Shown here in pieces: positions 18,229 through 27,165 of a DNA stretch of 64,000 nt. A model generated the notes under the pieces. It was given only the letters and a program-made list of their open reading frames with translations. It did no database searches and was not told the origin of the DNA. This DNA is from an uncultured Hyphomicrobiales bacterium (GTDB lineage Bacteria; Pseudomonadota; Alphaproteobacteria; Rhizobiales; Beijerinckiaceae): NCBI GenBank assembly GCA_903824185.1, contig CAIJVU010000074.1:1-64000 (forward strand), written 5' to 3'. How positions within the stretch are numbered: the first letter of the stretch is position 1; every line of letters starts with the position of its first letter. The position numbers and the translations under genes are program-made.

Positions 18229-19301
18229 CCGCGTTGGCTTTTATCGTGAGGTGTTGAAGAGGCCTCCGCCGCTTTGTCGGAACCGGAAGACAGAGCGGGA
18301 TTTTTGAGATCATCCGGCAAGCCCGCTTGTTGGGCAGCGGTGCGTGCATGCAAACGCAGACGTTTGATGCGGCGCGGATCGGCATCCAGAATTTCGAAAT
18401 CAATGCCGTTGCGCTCGATGATTTCGCCACGCACCGGCACCCGTCCGACCAGAGTGGCCAACAAGCCGCCCAAGGTTTCGACATCTTCGGCCCGATCCTC
18501 TTCGGAAAATACAAGGCCGAGCGTTGTCGTGAGATCTTCCAGCGACACCCGCGCATCCACAATGATGGTGCCATTGTCATGCCTCACGATGCGCGGTGCA
18601 TCGATCTCGTCATGCTCGTCTTCGATTTCACCGACCACGATTTCAACGAGATCCTCGATCGAGATCAATCCGTCGGTGCCGCCATATTCATCAATGACCA
18701 ACGCCATATGGGTGCGCGTTGTCTGCATTTTGGCCAGCAATTCATGCGCGGGCATGGAGGGCGGCGCGTAAAGAACAGGGCGCAGGATTTTGGCCGCCGA
18801 CAAGGGGATGGCGAGATCAACCCGCCCCAGATCCGGCAAATCCGACACGGCTTTGGCGCGGCGTGAGCGCGGGGCGACTTCGGCGCGTTCGGTGAGGTAA
18901 TTCAGGAAGTCACGAATATGCACCATGCCGCGGGGATCATCGAGCGTATCCACATGCACCGGCAGGCGCGAGTGACCGGCCGTGCGGAAAACGCGCAGCA
19001 AATCGCCCAGCGAAATATCGAAATTGACGGAGATAATATCGGCGCGCGGCACCATCACGTCATCGACGCGGCGGCTGCGCAAGGCCAGCACGTTTTTGAG
19101 CATTTCCTTTTCGCGCGGCGAGAAGTCATCGCGCGCACCGCCCTCGGCCAAGGCATCGGCAAAATCATCGCGGATGCTGGGGTTGTGGCCAAGCCCGATC
19201 CAGCTTTTCAACCGGTCGAGCGGGCCGTCTTGCAAAGAGGGGGCGGAGGGCTCTTTGGGGTGGCTGTCCTGTGTGGACGGATGTGTGTCGTCTTTATCCA
19301 T
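18225..19301 (-). CDS. corC: CorC/HlyC-type CBS-domain protein
   Basis: A 358-residue soluble protein of the CorC family: two CBS domains (about 75-215, including VMVPRADIISV and LVIDEYGGTDGLISIEDLVEIVVGEIEDE) and a CorC/HlyC transporter-associated domain (about 230-310, VSLEDLTTTLG). It has no DUF21 membrane domain. CorC was linked to magnesium/cobalt efflux in enterics; here only the fold is certain. It is embedded in the conserved phoH-ybeY-corC-lnt order, with an 11-base gap to ybeY and a 4-base overlap with lnt. Confidence 0.9.
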   Translation of the reverse strand: MDKDDTHPSTQDSHPKEPSAPSLQDGPLDRLKSWIGLGHNPSIRDDFADALAEGGARDDFSPREKEMLKNVLALRSRRVDDVMVPRADIISVNFDISLGDLLRVFRTAGHSRLPVHVDTLDDPRGMVHIRDFLNYLTERAEVAPRSRRAKAVSDLPDLGRVDLAIPLSAAKILRPVLYAPPSMPAHELLAKMQTTRTHMALVIDEYGGTDGLISIEDLVEIVVGEIEDEHDEIDAPRIVRHDNGTIIVDARVSLEDLTTTLGLVFSEEDRAEDVETLGGLLATLVGRVPVRGEIIERNGIDFEILDADPRRIKRLRLHARTAAQQAGLPDDLKNPALSSGSDKAAEASSTPHDKSQRG

Positions 19302-19312
19302 GGCTTTGTCTA

Positions 19313-19843
19313 TTATGCACCCTGTCGTGCCTGTTGAACAAGATCAAAATCGGCATAGGGATCGGCCACGCCCAAAGAGGCGAGAATAACCGTCTCCAAT
19401 GCCTCCATCTCCTCGGCCTCGGCCTGTTCCTCATGGTCATAGCCGACCAGATGCAAACAGCCATGCACCAGAAGATGGATCAGATGATCCTGAAAATTTT
19501 TGCCGTCATGGGCGGCTTCGCGTTCCACCGTCTCATAGCCGATGGCGATATTGCCCAAGAAACTCTCCGCCTGCATGACCTCGTCATCGCTTGAGGGAAA
19601 GGACAAGACATTGGTGGCTTTGTCCATGCCCCGAAACGTGGCATTGAGCGTCTGCATCTCGGCATCATCGGTGAGTTTCACGGCCATGACGATTTTTTGG
19701 CAGGCGGGATGAGGCAGCGTGGCGCGCGCCACATGTTTTTCCAAAAACACCGCTTTGCCGGCCCGCCGCAAAGCCTGGCCGAGCGCGCGGCGATCGGTCC
19801 AGAGCGGGCTTGCAAAATCAAGATCAAGGCGAAGGCTGGGCAT
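19313..19843 (-). CDS. ybeY: Endoribonuclease YbeY
   Basis: A zinc-dependent RNase involved in 16S rRNA 3' processing and ribosome quality control. It has 176 residues, with the metal-binding signature HGCLHLVGYDH at 127-137 holding all three His ligands. NATFRGMDKATNVLSFP at 67-83 is the other conserved block. The ATG shares one base with the phoH stop, which couples the two. Confidence 0.96.
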   Translation of the reverse strand: MPSLRLDLDFASPLWTDRRALGQALRRAGKAVFLEKHVARATLPHPACQKIVMAVKLTDDAEMQTLNATFRGMDKATNVLSFPSSDDEVMQAESFLGNIAIGYETVEREAAHDGKNFQDHLIHLLVHGCLHLVGYDHEEQAEAEEMEALETVILASLGVADPYADFDLVQQARQGA

Positions 19844-20907
19844 CAGGATCCAAGGGCAGGGACAGGGGAGGCGGACCGCTTCAAATCGGCATCATAGGCC
19901 GTCACAATCTTGCGCACGAGGTCATGACGCACGACATCGGCCTCCTGGAAGCGGATGCGGGCAATGCCCTCCACGCCATCGAGAATGCGGGCGGCTTCCA
20001 CCAGACCCGATTTCTGGCCATGCGGCAAATCGATCTGGCTGGGATCGCCGGTGATGATCATCCGCGACCCCTCGCCCAGACGGGTCAGCACCATTTTCAT
20101 CTGCATGCTGGTGGTGTTTTGGGCCTCATCAAGCAGCACCACCGCATTGGTCAAGGTGCGGCCACGCATGAAGGCCAGAGGGGCGATTTCAAACATGCCG
20201 GTCTGCAAGGCGCGCTCCACATGCCGCGCCTCCATGAAATCATACAGCGCGTCATAAATGGGGCGGAGATAGGGATCGACTTTTTCGCGCATGTCGCCGG
20301 GCAAAAAGCCCAAGCGCTCGCCCGCTTCCACCGCCGGACGCGACAGGATCAACCGCTCGCAAATGCCCTGTTCGATCAGGCTGACGGCATGGCCCACAGC
20401 GAGCCATGTTTTGCCCGTCCCCGCCGGCCCTTCGCAGATCACCAATTCGTGACTGCGCAAGGTGCGCAGATAGGCGTTTTGGGTGACATTGCGCGCCCGC
20501 ACCCGCCGCTTGCGGGTCGTGATTTCCGCAAAAGTACCTTCATCGGCGGGGGTTTGCACCTCCTCGGCCGGAAACAGTACGCCTTGCGCGCGCACTTCTG
20601 CTATCATGCTGTCGACATCGCCTGTCACCAATTCGCTGACCGAACGGGCCTGCTCGTAAAGCCCCTCGATCACATGTTTGGCGATTTCGGTATTTTCCAG
20701 ATGGCCGCGCAAACTCAAGCGATTGCCGTTGACCGTGATGATAACCCCCAAGCGGCGCTCGATATGGGCAATGTTCTGGTCATAAAGACCGATCACCAGA
20801 CTGGCGCGGCGGTTATCCTCCATCAAAACATGGGTTTCGACGGGACTATCGGTGCCCTGGCGCAAAAGCGCCCGCGCTGTGCGCGGTGGCGGTGATGGAC
20901 TGTTCAA
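19843..20907 (-). CDS. phoH: PhoH-like P-loop ATPase
   Basis: A cytoplasmic ATPase of the PhoH family, thought to act in RNA metabolism because of its fixed link to ybeY. It has 354 residues. Walker A is GPAGTGKTW at 160-168 and Walker B is VVLLDEAQN near 255. The N-terminal 130 residues are the usual KH-like extension. The start is TTG with GGAGG seven bases upstream, and this TTG overlaps the miaB stop. Confidence 0.95.
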   Translation of the reverse strand: MNSPSPPPRTARALLRQGTDSPVETHVLMEDNRRASLVIGLYDQNIAHIERRLGVIITVNGNRLSLRGHLENTEIAKHVIEGLYEQARSVSELVTGDVDSMIAEVRAQGVLFPAEEVQTPADEGTFAEITTRKRRVRARNVTQNAYLRTLRSHELVICEGPAGTGKTWLAVGHAVSLIEQGICERLILSRPAVEAGERLGFLPGDMREKVDPYLRPIYDALYDFMEARHVERALQTGMFEIAPLAFMRGRTLTNAVVLLDEAQNTTSMQMKMVLTRLGEGSRMIITGDPSQIDLPHGQKSGLVEAARILDGVEGIARIRFQEADVVRHDLVRKIVTAYDADLKRSASPVPALGS

Positions 20908-22286
20908 GCATGCACCTCCATCTTGTGCGGTTCTGGGCCGGTCTCGCGCGGGGCGACTTCCCGCGCATAAAGACTGTTCGACCCGATCCCCGTCACATCC
21001 ACCTCGACTATATCGCCGATTCGCGCCGTCGCATCATCTATTTGCACCGCCTGCAAATAAGGCGACTTGCCAGCCATCTGGCCGTCATGGCGTCCGGCCT
21101 TCTCAACCAGAACCTTGAGCCGCCGCCCGACGGTGGCCTGATTGAAGGCGGTTTGCTGGGCGATCAACAACGCTTGCAGCGCCTGCAAGCGCTCGTCCTT
21201 AACCGCTTCGGGAACCTGATCCGCGAGATCGGAAGCCGGTGTGCCCGGACGGGCGCTGTATTTGAACGAATAAGATTGCGCAAAACCGATGCGCTCGACA
21301 AGATCCATCGTGTCGCGGAAATCCTGATCCGTTTCCCCCGGAAAGCCCACTATGAAATCTGACGACAAAGCAATATCGGGCCGCAAGGCACGGACCTGGG
21401 CGATGATCCTGAAATAGGCATCGCGATCATGCTGGCGGTTCATATCAGCGAGAATCCGGCTCGATCCCGATTGCACCGGCAGATGCAAATAGGGCATCAG
21501 GCAAGGATTGTCCCGATGGGCATGGATCAAAGCCTGCGTCATGTCCCGCGGATGGCTGGTCATGTAACGGATGCGTTCAATGCCGCTGATTTGGGCGATT
21601 TCTTCCATCAAGCCTTCGAGCGCCAAACTGCCGCCTTGGTCGGTCTCGCCGTGAAAGGCATTCACATTTTGGCCAAGCAGCGAAACCTCGCGCACACCCG
21701 CTTGCGCCAAAACCGTGATTTCTTTCAAAATGGCTGCGACAGGCCGCGAATTTTCGGCACCACGCGTATAGGGCACCACGCAAAAGGTGCAAAATTTGTC
21801 ACAGCCCTCTTGCACCGTCACAAAGGCCGTGACGCCGCGCGTGCGGATTTTATCGGCTTGCGGGTCGGGCAGATGCGCGAATTTATCCTCGGTGGCATAG
21901 TCGGTATCAATCACCCGCTTATGCTTGGCTCTAGATAACAGCTCCGGCAAACGATGATAATTTTGCGGGCCGATGACAAGATCCACCGCCTGTTCGCGCC
22001 GCAAAATCTCCTTGCCTTCGGCTTGGGCAACGCAGCCGGCCACCACCACCTGCATCGCGTCACCTTCGGCGGCGCGGGCTTTTTTCATGCGGCGGATGCG
22101 GCCCAAGGTCGAATAAATGCGATCGGAGGCTTTTTCGCGGATATGGCAGGTATTGAGAACAACCAGCTGCGCCTCTGCAATGTCTTGTGTCTCGACATAG
22201 CCGTCGGGTGCCAGCGCATCGGCCATGCGCTGGGCATCATAGACATTCATTTGGCAGCCATAGGATTTAATAAAGACCTTTTGCAT
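20904..22286 (-). CDS. miaB: tRNA-2-methylthio-N6-dimethylallyladenosine synthase
   Basis: A radical-SAM methylthiotransferase that completes ms2i6A37 on tRNAs reading UNN codons. It has 460 residues. The N-terminal MTTase domain supplies cluster ligands Cys11, Cys47 and Cys85. The radical SAM motif is C162-x3-C166-x2-C169 (CDKFCTFC), and a TRAM domain lies at the C-terminus. It is followed by phoH, ybeY, corC and lnt with overlaps, a standard alphaproteobacterial operon. Confidence 0.97.
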   Translation of the reverse strand: MQKVFIKSYGCQMNVYDAQRMADALAPDGYVETQDIAEAQLVVLNTCHIREKASDRIYSTLGRIRRMKKARAAEGDAMQVVVAGCVAQAEGKEILRREQAVDLVIGPQNYHRLPELLSRAKHKRVIDTDYATEDKFAHLPDPQADKIRTRGVTAFVTVQEGCDKFCTFCVVPYTRGAENSRPVAAILKEITVLAQAGVREVSLLGQNVNAFHGETDQGGSLALEGLMEEIAQISGIERIRYMTSHPRDMTQALIHAHRDNPCLMPYLHLPVQSGSSRILADMNRQHDRDAYFRIIAQVRALRPDIALSSDFIVGFPGETDQDFRDTMDLVERIGFAQSYSFKYSARPGTPASDLADQVPEAVKDERLQALQALLIAQQTAFNQATVGRRLKVLVEKAGRHDGQMAGKSPYLQAVQIDDATARIGDIVEVDVTGIGSNSLYAREVAPRETGPEPHKMEVHA

Positions 22287-22295
22287 CCGCTCTCT

Positions 22296-23174
22296 TTAAA
22301 CTGTCTTGGCGGCGCTGAGAACAGAAATTGCAGCCGAGACAGGGGAGGAAATCGGGGCCTGAAACAAACGCCGAACCTCGGATTCGGCCTGTTTTGTGAT
22401 CATTTTACGGTCGGTTTGGCTGTCAAAGGCCAGAGTTTGGCCAAAAACGACCTGCACATCGATGGGGCCGCCGGTGATCAGATCGGTCAAATGCGGCAAA
22501 AGATCCATATCGCCATACCAGCCGATGGCGGGCATTTCGCCCCGTCCCAAGGGCATGCCGTGGCGGTGCGTGTAGCGGATGGCGACCGGCTGGATCAGCA
22601 CGGCTTCCGACCCCGCTGATTTCAAAGCCTCGCGCGCCGCCCCCACCAAAGGCGAGCGGAAGGGTAAAATGCGCAAGCCGTCACTGGTGGTGCCTTCGGC
22701 AAACAACACCATTTTGTCACCGGCCTGCATGCGTCCGGCGATTTCACGGGTGGTTTCGCCAGTCTTTTGGCGGCGCTGCCGATCCACGAACACCGTGCGC
22801 TGCAATTTCGATAAAAAGCCGAAAACCGGCCAGTCCCGCACTTCCGATTTGGCGATGAAGCTGACGGGCATGACGCTGGAGAGCACGACAATATCCAGCC
22901 ATGAAATGTGATTGGACAGGATCAGCACCGGCTGGCCGGAGCGGGCATCAGACAGACGCGTCTCGGGATGCACCGTGACTTTCAGCAGGCGCAATAATTG
23001 GCGGTGATAGAAAACCGGCAGATGTTTGGCAGCCCGTGGCCAAAGCGCGAGCAAGGCCAACTGCACCGGTGTCATCAACAGGGTCAGGGTGGCAAAGCCA
23101 AAGGTGAAATTCAACAGCCGGATGCGTCTCAGCACTGTCACATGACCTTTTTTGTACCAGAGATTGTCAAGCAT
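22296..23174 (-). CDS. plsC: 1-acyl-sn-glycerol-3-phosphate acyltransferase
   Basis: Makes phosphatidic acid by acylating lysophosphatidic acid at the inner membrane. It has 292 residues, with a hydrophobic N-terminal segment (about 20-48). The catalytic motif NHISWLD (88-94) supplies His89 and Asp94, and EGTTSDG (160-166) is the acyl-acceptor-binding motif. No Shine-Dalgarno precedes the ATG; an in-frame GTG 13 codons later has AAGG upstream, so the start could be there. It lies 9 bases before miaB. Upstream is the repeat-filled interval where related genomes carry fur. Confidence 0.9.
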   Translation of the reverse strand: MLDNLWYKKGHVTVLRRIRLLNFTFGFATLTLLMTPVQLALLALWPRAAKHLPVFYHRQLLRLLKVTVHPETRLSDARSGQPVLILSNHISWLDIVVLSSVMPVSFIAKSEVRDWPVFGFLSKLQRTVFVDRQRRQKTGETTREIAGRMQAGDKMVLFAEGTTSDGLRILPFRSPLVGAAREALKSAGSEAVLIQPVAIRYTHRHGMPLGRGEMPAIGWYGDMDLLPHLTDLITGGPIDVQVVFGQTLAFDSQTDRKMITKQAESEVRRLFQAPISSPVSAAISVLSAAKTV

Positions 23175-23381
23175 GAGCGAAGAAATATGACACGCTTATG
23201 ACAAATTTAATGCAAATCCTCGATCAAATCAAAAACCAATTCCCCGTCCCCGTTTTTTCATGGGGCATTTTATCCCTTCGATAGAAATCGTTTCTTCCGC
23301 GCCTTTGATTGGCTGATTATGCACAATATCGATTATCCCTGCGTCATTGCTCGACTGATTGTGCACAAAATTACTTTTTAT

Positions 23382-23501
23382 GCGTCATTGCGAGCCGTCG
23401 CAGACGGCGCGGCAATCCATGCTTTATTGGTCACGCGACCGCGCTGCTTTGCCTGTCTCTGGATTGCTTCTCGCCCGCTTCGCGGACGCTCGCAATGACG
23501 C
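23382..23501. repeat. Palindromic mosaic repeat, unit 1
   Basis: 120 bases bounded by GCGTCATTGCGAGC and its reverse complement GCTCGCAATGACGC. Inside are a CCGTC-GCA-GACGG hairpin, an inner inverted pair CAATCCA/TGGATTG, and a CCGC-TTC-GCGG hairpin on the right. A run of G follows. Confidence 0.9.
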
Positions 23502-23589
23502 GGGGGGAAAAGAGCCGGTCGCTTCACTAAAAAACAATCATCTAACCGGCGCATTGCTCGACTGGCTGTGCACAATATCGTTTATCCCT

Positions 23590-23709
23590 GCGTCATTGCG
23601 AGCCGTCGCAGACGGCGCGGCAATCCATGCCTGACGCGTTACGCGACAGCGCTGCTTTGCCTGTCTCTGGATTGCTTTTCGCCCGCTTCGCAGGCGCTCG
23701 CAATGACGC
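23590..23709. repeat. Palindromic mosaic repeat, unit 2
   Basis: Same length and plan as unit 1 and identical at most positions; differences cluster in the central 25 bases. The right hairpin reads GCCCGC-TTC-GCAGGC, with its single mismatch at a different pair from unit 1. Confidence 0.9.
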
Positions 23710-23917
23710 GGGACGGGGCTTGGCCGAAAATATTTTATAAGGTCATGCGCTCTCAATGACGCGGGGGGAGAGAATAGCTGCTTGCTTAACAAAAAAGCGT
23801 AAAGTCTTTTAGCCGGTCGCTTCACTAAAAACGGTAAGGCTTGTTAACCAGTCGCTGAATAAACAAACCAACTCTGCATCGTTGCTCGACTGATTATGCA
23901 CAATATCGATTATCCCA

Positions 23918-24036
23918 GCGTCATTGCGAGCCGTCGCAGACGGCGTGGCAATCCATGCTTAACGCGTCACGCATCAGCGCTGCTTTGCCTGTCTCTGGAT
24001 TGCTTCTCGCCCGCTTCGCGTGCGCTCGCAATGACG
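23918..24036. repeat. Palindromic mosaic repeat, unit 3
   Basis: 119-base copy of the same element, with the left CCGTC-GCA-GACGG hairpin unchanged and the right hairpin GCCCGC-TTC-GCGTGC again carrying one mismatch at yet another pair. A G-rich stretch follows and then the ggtcgcttcactaaaaa module. Confidence 0.9.
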
Positions 24037-24119
24037 TGGTGGGGAATGAACTGGTCGCTTCACTAAAAAGCGCAAGACCTGTTGGCCGGCCGCGATAAAA
24101 AACACTGCGCGTAAAAAAT

Positions 24120-24617
24120 CTACCCGAGATCGCGTTTGAGCACCAAGGCCTCGCTGCGGGTGCCGTCGGGCTTCGTGTAATAAGCAGGTCTGCGCCCTAC
24201 TTCCACGAAACCCGCGCGGTCATAGAGCGCACGCGCTAAAGTATTGTCTTGTTCTACTTCCAGAAACAGCACCGTGATGCCGCGCGCGCCAAGCCGTGCC
24301 AGATGGTTGGACAACAGCTTGCGTCCCAAGCCTTGGCCGCGCTGGTCCGGATCAATGGCAATGGTGAGGATTTCCGCTTCATCAGCAGCAAGCCGCGACA
24401 AGACAAAACCATCCACGGTTTGACCACGCAACAGCGTGCTGCGCACAAGCGCCTGCGCCTCGACTTGCGGATCAAGGATCAAGGCAGCCATTTCCTCCTC
24501 GCTCCAGCCGCGCGCAAAACTGAGCGCATGCAGGCGGGCGGCAGCGCCACTGTGTTTGGTTTGCATGCGGGTGATGCTTGCTGCCTTCCGACGCAAAAAG
24601 GATGGCCATGCGAACAT
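24120..24617 (-). CDS. rimI: Ribosomal-protein-alanine N-acetyltransferase (RimI-type GNAT)
   Basis: A 165-residue GNAT acetyltransferase. The acetyl-CoA loop is RGQGLGRKLL, preceded by ILTIAIDP, and LEVEQDNTLARALYDRAGF is the RimI-type C-terminal block. RimI acetylates the N-terminus of S18 in E. coli; substrates here are not known. The ATG has GAGG eight bases upstream; a TTG one codon earlier is unlikely. It lies 27 bases after tsaB, its usual neighbour. The mosaic repeat array begins just downstream. Confidence 0.88.
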   Translation of the reverse strand: MFAWPSFLRRKAASITRMQTKHSGAAARLHALSFARGWSEEEMAALILDPQVEAQALVRSTLLRGQTVDGFVLSRLAADEAEILTIAIDPDQRGQGLGRKLLSNHLARLGARGITVLFLEVEQDNTLARALYDRAGFVEVGRRPAYYTKPDGTRSEALVLKRDLG

Positions 24618-24644
24618 CAAAAAGCCTCATGTATCATGATGGCC

Positions 24645-25337
24645 TCATGTATCTTCATGGGCGATCCGCCTATGGCCTTGCGGCTTGGCATCCGCGCCGC
24701 GCAGATAAAGCGGATCGGGCGGTGCATAAGACGGATCCGCTGCAAGCCCCAAACGAGCGACCCAAGCAATATCGGGGGCAGGCGCCGAGGCCTCGATAAA
24801 CACTTGCAAACCCAAAATGCCGGTATCGTCTTTCAACAGGCCCGCGCCCGGACCCACGGCTTTGACGCCGCCACTGCGGTTCAAAATCTCCATGATCTCC
24901 GACACCGCCATGCGGGCCGGTGCAATCAACATGCGACCGCCCCCTGTCACACATTGGCAATAGGCATTGCCATGGCGGGCATCAATCAAGGTGGCGATGG
25001 AAAGCGTGGTACCGGCCATGATATGGGGGGCGGCATAGGCCGACAGGCTTGTGACACCGACCACCGGCACACCGGCTGCAAGGCCCAAAGCGCGCGCCGC
25101 CGACAAGCCGACGCGCAAGCCCGTAAAACTGCCCGGACCGACGCAGACGGCAATCTTGTCAATCGACGTCAATCCGCCATCAAGCGCATTCAGACATTTT
25201 TGCAGCAAGGGGACGAGCGCTTCCGCATGTCCGCGCTCCATGATCTGTGTCTCGCTCAAGAGCGGTTCCGCAGCGCCGTCTTCCATCACACAGATGGAAC
25301 AGGCCGCCAAAGCCGTATCAATCGCGAGAATACGCAC
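24645..25337 (-). CDS. tsaB: tRNA threonylcarbamoyladenosine biosynthesis protein TsaB
   Basis: A partner of TsaD/TsaE in t6A37 synthesis. It has 230 residues with the ASKHA opening ILAIDTALAACSICV, HAEALVPLLQ, and the family block VCVGPGSFTGLRVGLSAARAL. TsaB proteins lack catalytic activity of their own and serve as the dimerisation scaffold. The GTG start lies about 30 bases after the nfu gene, and rimI follows. Confidence 0.93.
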   Translation of the reverse strand: MRILAIDTALAACSICVMEDGAAEPLLSETQIMERGHAEALVPLLQKCLNALDGGLTSIDKIAVCVGPGSFTGLRVGLSAARALGLAAGVPVVGVTSLSAYAAPHIMAGTTLSIATLIDARHGNAYCQCVTGGGRMLIAPARMAVSEIMEILNRSGGVKAVGPGAGLLKDDTGILGLQVFIEASAPAPDIAWVARLGLAADPSYAPPDPLYLRGADAKPQGHRRIAHEDT

Positions 25338-25367
25338 CGCTCAACCCCTCTGCTACAGGCTCAAGCC

Positions 25368-25940
25368 TCAATAGGCTTCCACATCCTGAACATCCGGCAG
25401 AAAATGCCGCAGCAAATTCTGGATGCCGTGTTTCAACGTGGCGGTTGAGGAGGGGCACCCCGAACACGAGCCTTTCATGGTCAGATAGACGATGCCGTCA
25501 CGAAAGCCGCGAAAGGTGATGTCGCCGCCGTCACCGGCCACCGCAGGGCGCACGCGTGTTTCAAGCAACTCTTTGATGGTTGCGACGGTTTGGCTGTCTT
25601 TTTCATCAAAAAACTCTTCCTCATCCGATTGCGCAGCGGCTTGATGGGCCGCGACATCGCCTTCGAACAAAGGCTCGCCGGAGAGAAAATGCTCCATGAT
25701 CGCGCCTAAAACGGCAGGCTTGAGATGGGGCCATTCGCCGTCGCTTTTGGTGACGGAAATAAAGTCATGGCCGTAAAACACGCCGGTGACATGGTTGACC
25801 GCGAACAAGCGGCGGGCCAGCGGGGAGTGTTGGGCGGCCTGCCGGTCGCGAATGTCGAGCGTGCCGTTTTCCATCACGGTTTGGCCGGGCAGGAATTTCA
25901 ATGTCGCCGGATTGGGTGTTGCTTCGGTTTCGATAAACAT
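25368..25940 (-). CDS. Fe-S cluster scaffold/carrier, Nfu type
   Basis: A 190-residue protein with two domains. The N-terminal Nfu domain (1-88) opens MFIETEATPNPATLKFLPG. The C-terminal NifU-like domain (about 115-185) has the cluster-binding CxxC at Cys159 and Cys162 (GSCSGCPSS). The acidic linker (SDEEEFFDEKDS) is typical for this alphaproteobacterial/mitochondrial NFU1 form. It delivers 4Fe-4S clusters to targets such as MiaB-type enzymes. It lies between trpS and tsaB as in many Rhizobiales. Confidence 0.93.
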   Translation of the reverse strand: MFIETEATPNPATLKFLPGQTVMENGTLDIRDRQAAQHSPLARRLFAVNHVTGVFYGHDFISVTKSDGEWPHLKPAVLGAIMEHFLSGEPLFEGDVAAHQAAAQSDEEEFFDEKDSQTVATIKELLETRVRPAVAGDGGDITFRGFRDGIVYLTMKGSCSGCPSSTATLKHGIQNLLRHFLPDVQDVEAY

Positions 25941-26077
25941 GGATCAACTCCTGTGGCAGACTGCAGGTTTTGAGCCTGCCTGTCCGCGCTGAAAATAGCA
26001 ATTGCCGTCTGCTGATGGGATTTGGGATTTTTGACGCCTTCTGACAAGGCATCAGGACAACAAAAACACCTGCCGGC

Positions 26078-27115
26078 TTAATGCTGCACAAACCCCAAAA
26101 TGGATTTGACCGCTTTCATGGTCTCGCAGGCCTGCAGGCGGGCGCGCTCCGACCCATCGGCCAAGACCGAATCAATATAGGCATGGTCATGGACGAGCCG
26201 CTTCATTTCCGCGCCAATCGGGCCCAATTTGGTCACCGACAGATCAACCAATGCGGATTTGAAGGCTGAGAATTGTCCGCCGCCAAAATCGCGCAGCACA
26301 TCCGCTTTGCTCTGATCCGACAAAGCCGCAAAAATGCCCACGAGATTATCAGCCTCTGGCCGGTCTTTCAGACCTGCCTCTTCGGACGGCAAAGGTTCGG
26401 CATCGGTTTTGGCCTTGCGGACTTTTTGCGCAATGGCATCGGCATCGTCGCTGAGATTGATCCGCGAATAATCGGAGGGATCGGATTTCGACATTTTCTT
26501 GGTGCCGTCGCGCAGGCTCATGACGCGGGTGGCAGGGCCTTGAATCAAGGGTTCGGGCTGCGGGAAAAAGGCCTCGCCGAACCCTTCTGAGGCAATGGAG
26601 GCGGCAAAATCATTGTTGAATTTTTGCGCAATATCGCGGGCGAGCTCAAGATGCTGTTTCTGATCCTCGCCGACCGGCACATGGGTCGCCCGATAGACGA
26701 GAATGTCAGCCGCCATCAAAGCCGGATAGGCATAAAGGCCGACCGAGGCGTTTTCACGATCCTTGCCCGCTTTTTCCTTGAACTGGGTCATGCGGTTCAA
26801 CCAGCCCAAACGCGCGACGCAATTGAACACCCAAGCCAGTTCGGCATGTTCGGGAACCTGCGACTGGTTGAACACAATGTGCTTTTTGGGATCGATCCCG
26901 CAGGCCAGAAAGGCGGCTGTGACCTCGCGGATGCTCTGGCGCAATTGCGCCGGATCCTGCGGCACCGTGATCGCGTGCAAATCCACCACGCAATAAATGC
27001 AATCATGGCTGTCTTGCAGCGCCACGAATTTGGTGATGGCGCCGAGATAATTGCCCAGATGCAAATTCCCCGTCGGCTGCACACCCGAAAATACCAGTTG
27101 CCGGAATGACGTCAT
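26078..27115 (-). CDS. trpS: Tryptophanyl-tRNA synthetase
   Basis: A class Ic aminoacyl-tRNA synthetase of 345 residues. The HIGH-like motif is [10 protein letters not shown] (14-23) and the KMSKS motif is intact ([10 protein letters not shown]). [10 protein letters not shown] and [16 protein letters not shown] are further family blocks. It lies 50 bases after murJ, probably in one transcript with it. Confidence 0.97.
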   Translation of the reverse strand: MTSFRQLVFSGVQPTGNLHLGNYLGAITKFVALQDSHDCIYCVVDLHAITVPQDPAQLRQSIREVTAAFLACGIDPKKHIVFNQSQVPEHAELAWVFNCVARLGWLNRMTQFKEKAGKDRENASVGLYAYPALMAADILVYRATHVPVGEDQKQHLELARDIAQKFNNDFAASIASEGFGEAFFPQPEPLIQGPATRVMSLRDGTKKMSKSDPSDYSRINLSDDADAIAQKVRKAKTDAEPLPSEEAGLKDRPEADNLVGIFAALSDQSKADVLRDFGGGQFSAFKSALVDLSVTKLGPIGAEMKRLVHDHAYIDSVLADGSERARLQACETMKAVKSILGFVQH

Positions 27116-27165
27116 GATCAGGTTTCTCTCCTCGATGCGGGGTGCTTATGACAAGCGCGTCCGCG

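Larger units (their letters stand above)
23175..24119. other. 945-base gene-free interval built of mosaic repeats
   Basis: No supported gene. Three 120-base palindromic units are set in recurring flanking modules. A left module (gactg-attatgcacaatatc-gattatccc type) occurs near 23313, 23351 (degenerate), 23554 and 23882. A right module (ggtcgcttcactaaaaa type) occurs near 23517, 23815 and 24053. A partial right end of a unit is at about 23747-23762. Reading frames in the interval are translations of the palindromes and repeat the same peptide. The interval lies downstream of rimI and upstream of plsC. Confidence 0.85.

Noticed and set aside
19810-20895. A 361-codon plus-strand frame opposite phoH
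   Set aside because: Shadow of a GC-rich gene with clear PhoH motifs; the antisense translation is His/Gln-rich filler typical of complementary frames.
23378-23825. Several short frames in the repeat interval
   Set aside because: They translate the palindromic units and repeat the same Arg/Gln-rich peptide on both strands; no start signals.
23382-24036. Possible CRISPR array
   Set aside because: Only three units of about 120 bases with internal palindromes and unequal spacing (about 208 and 328 bases start to start); the spacers themselves are repeats, and no cas genes are present.
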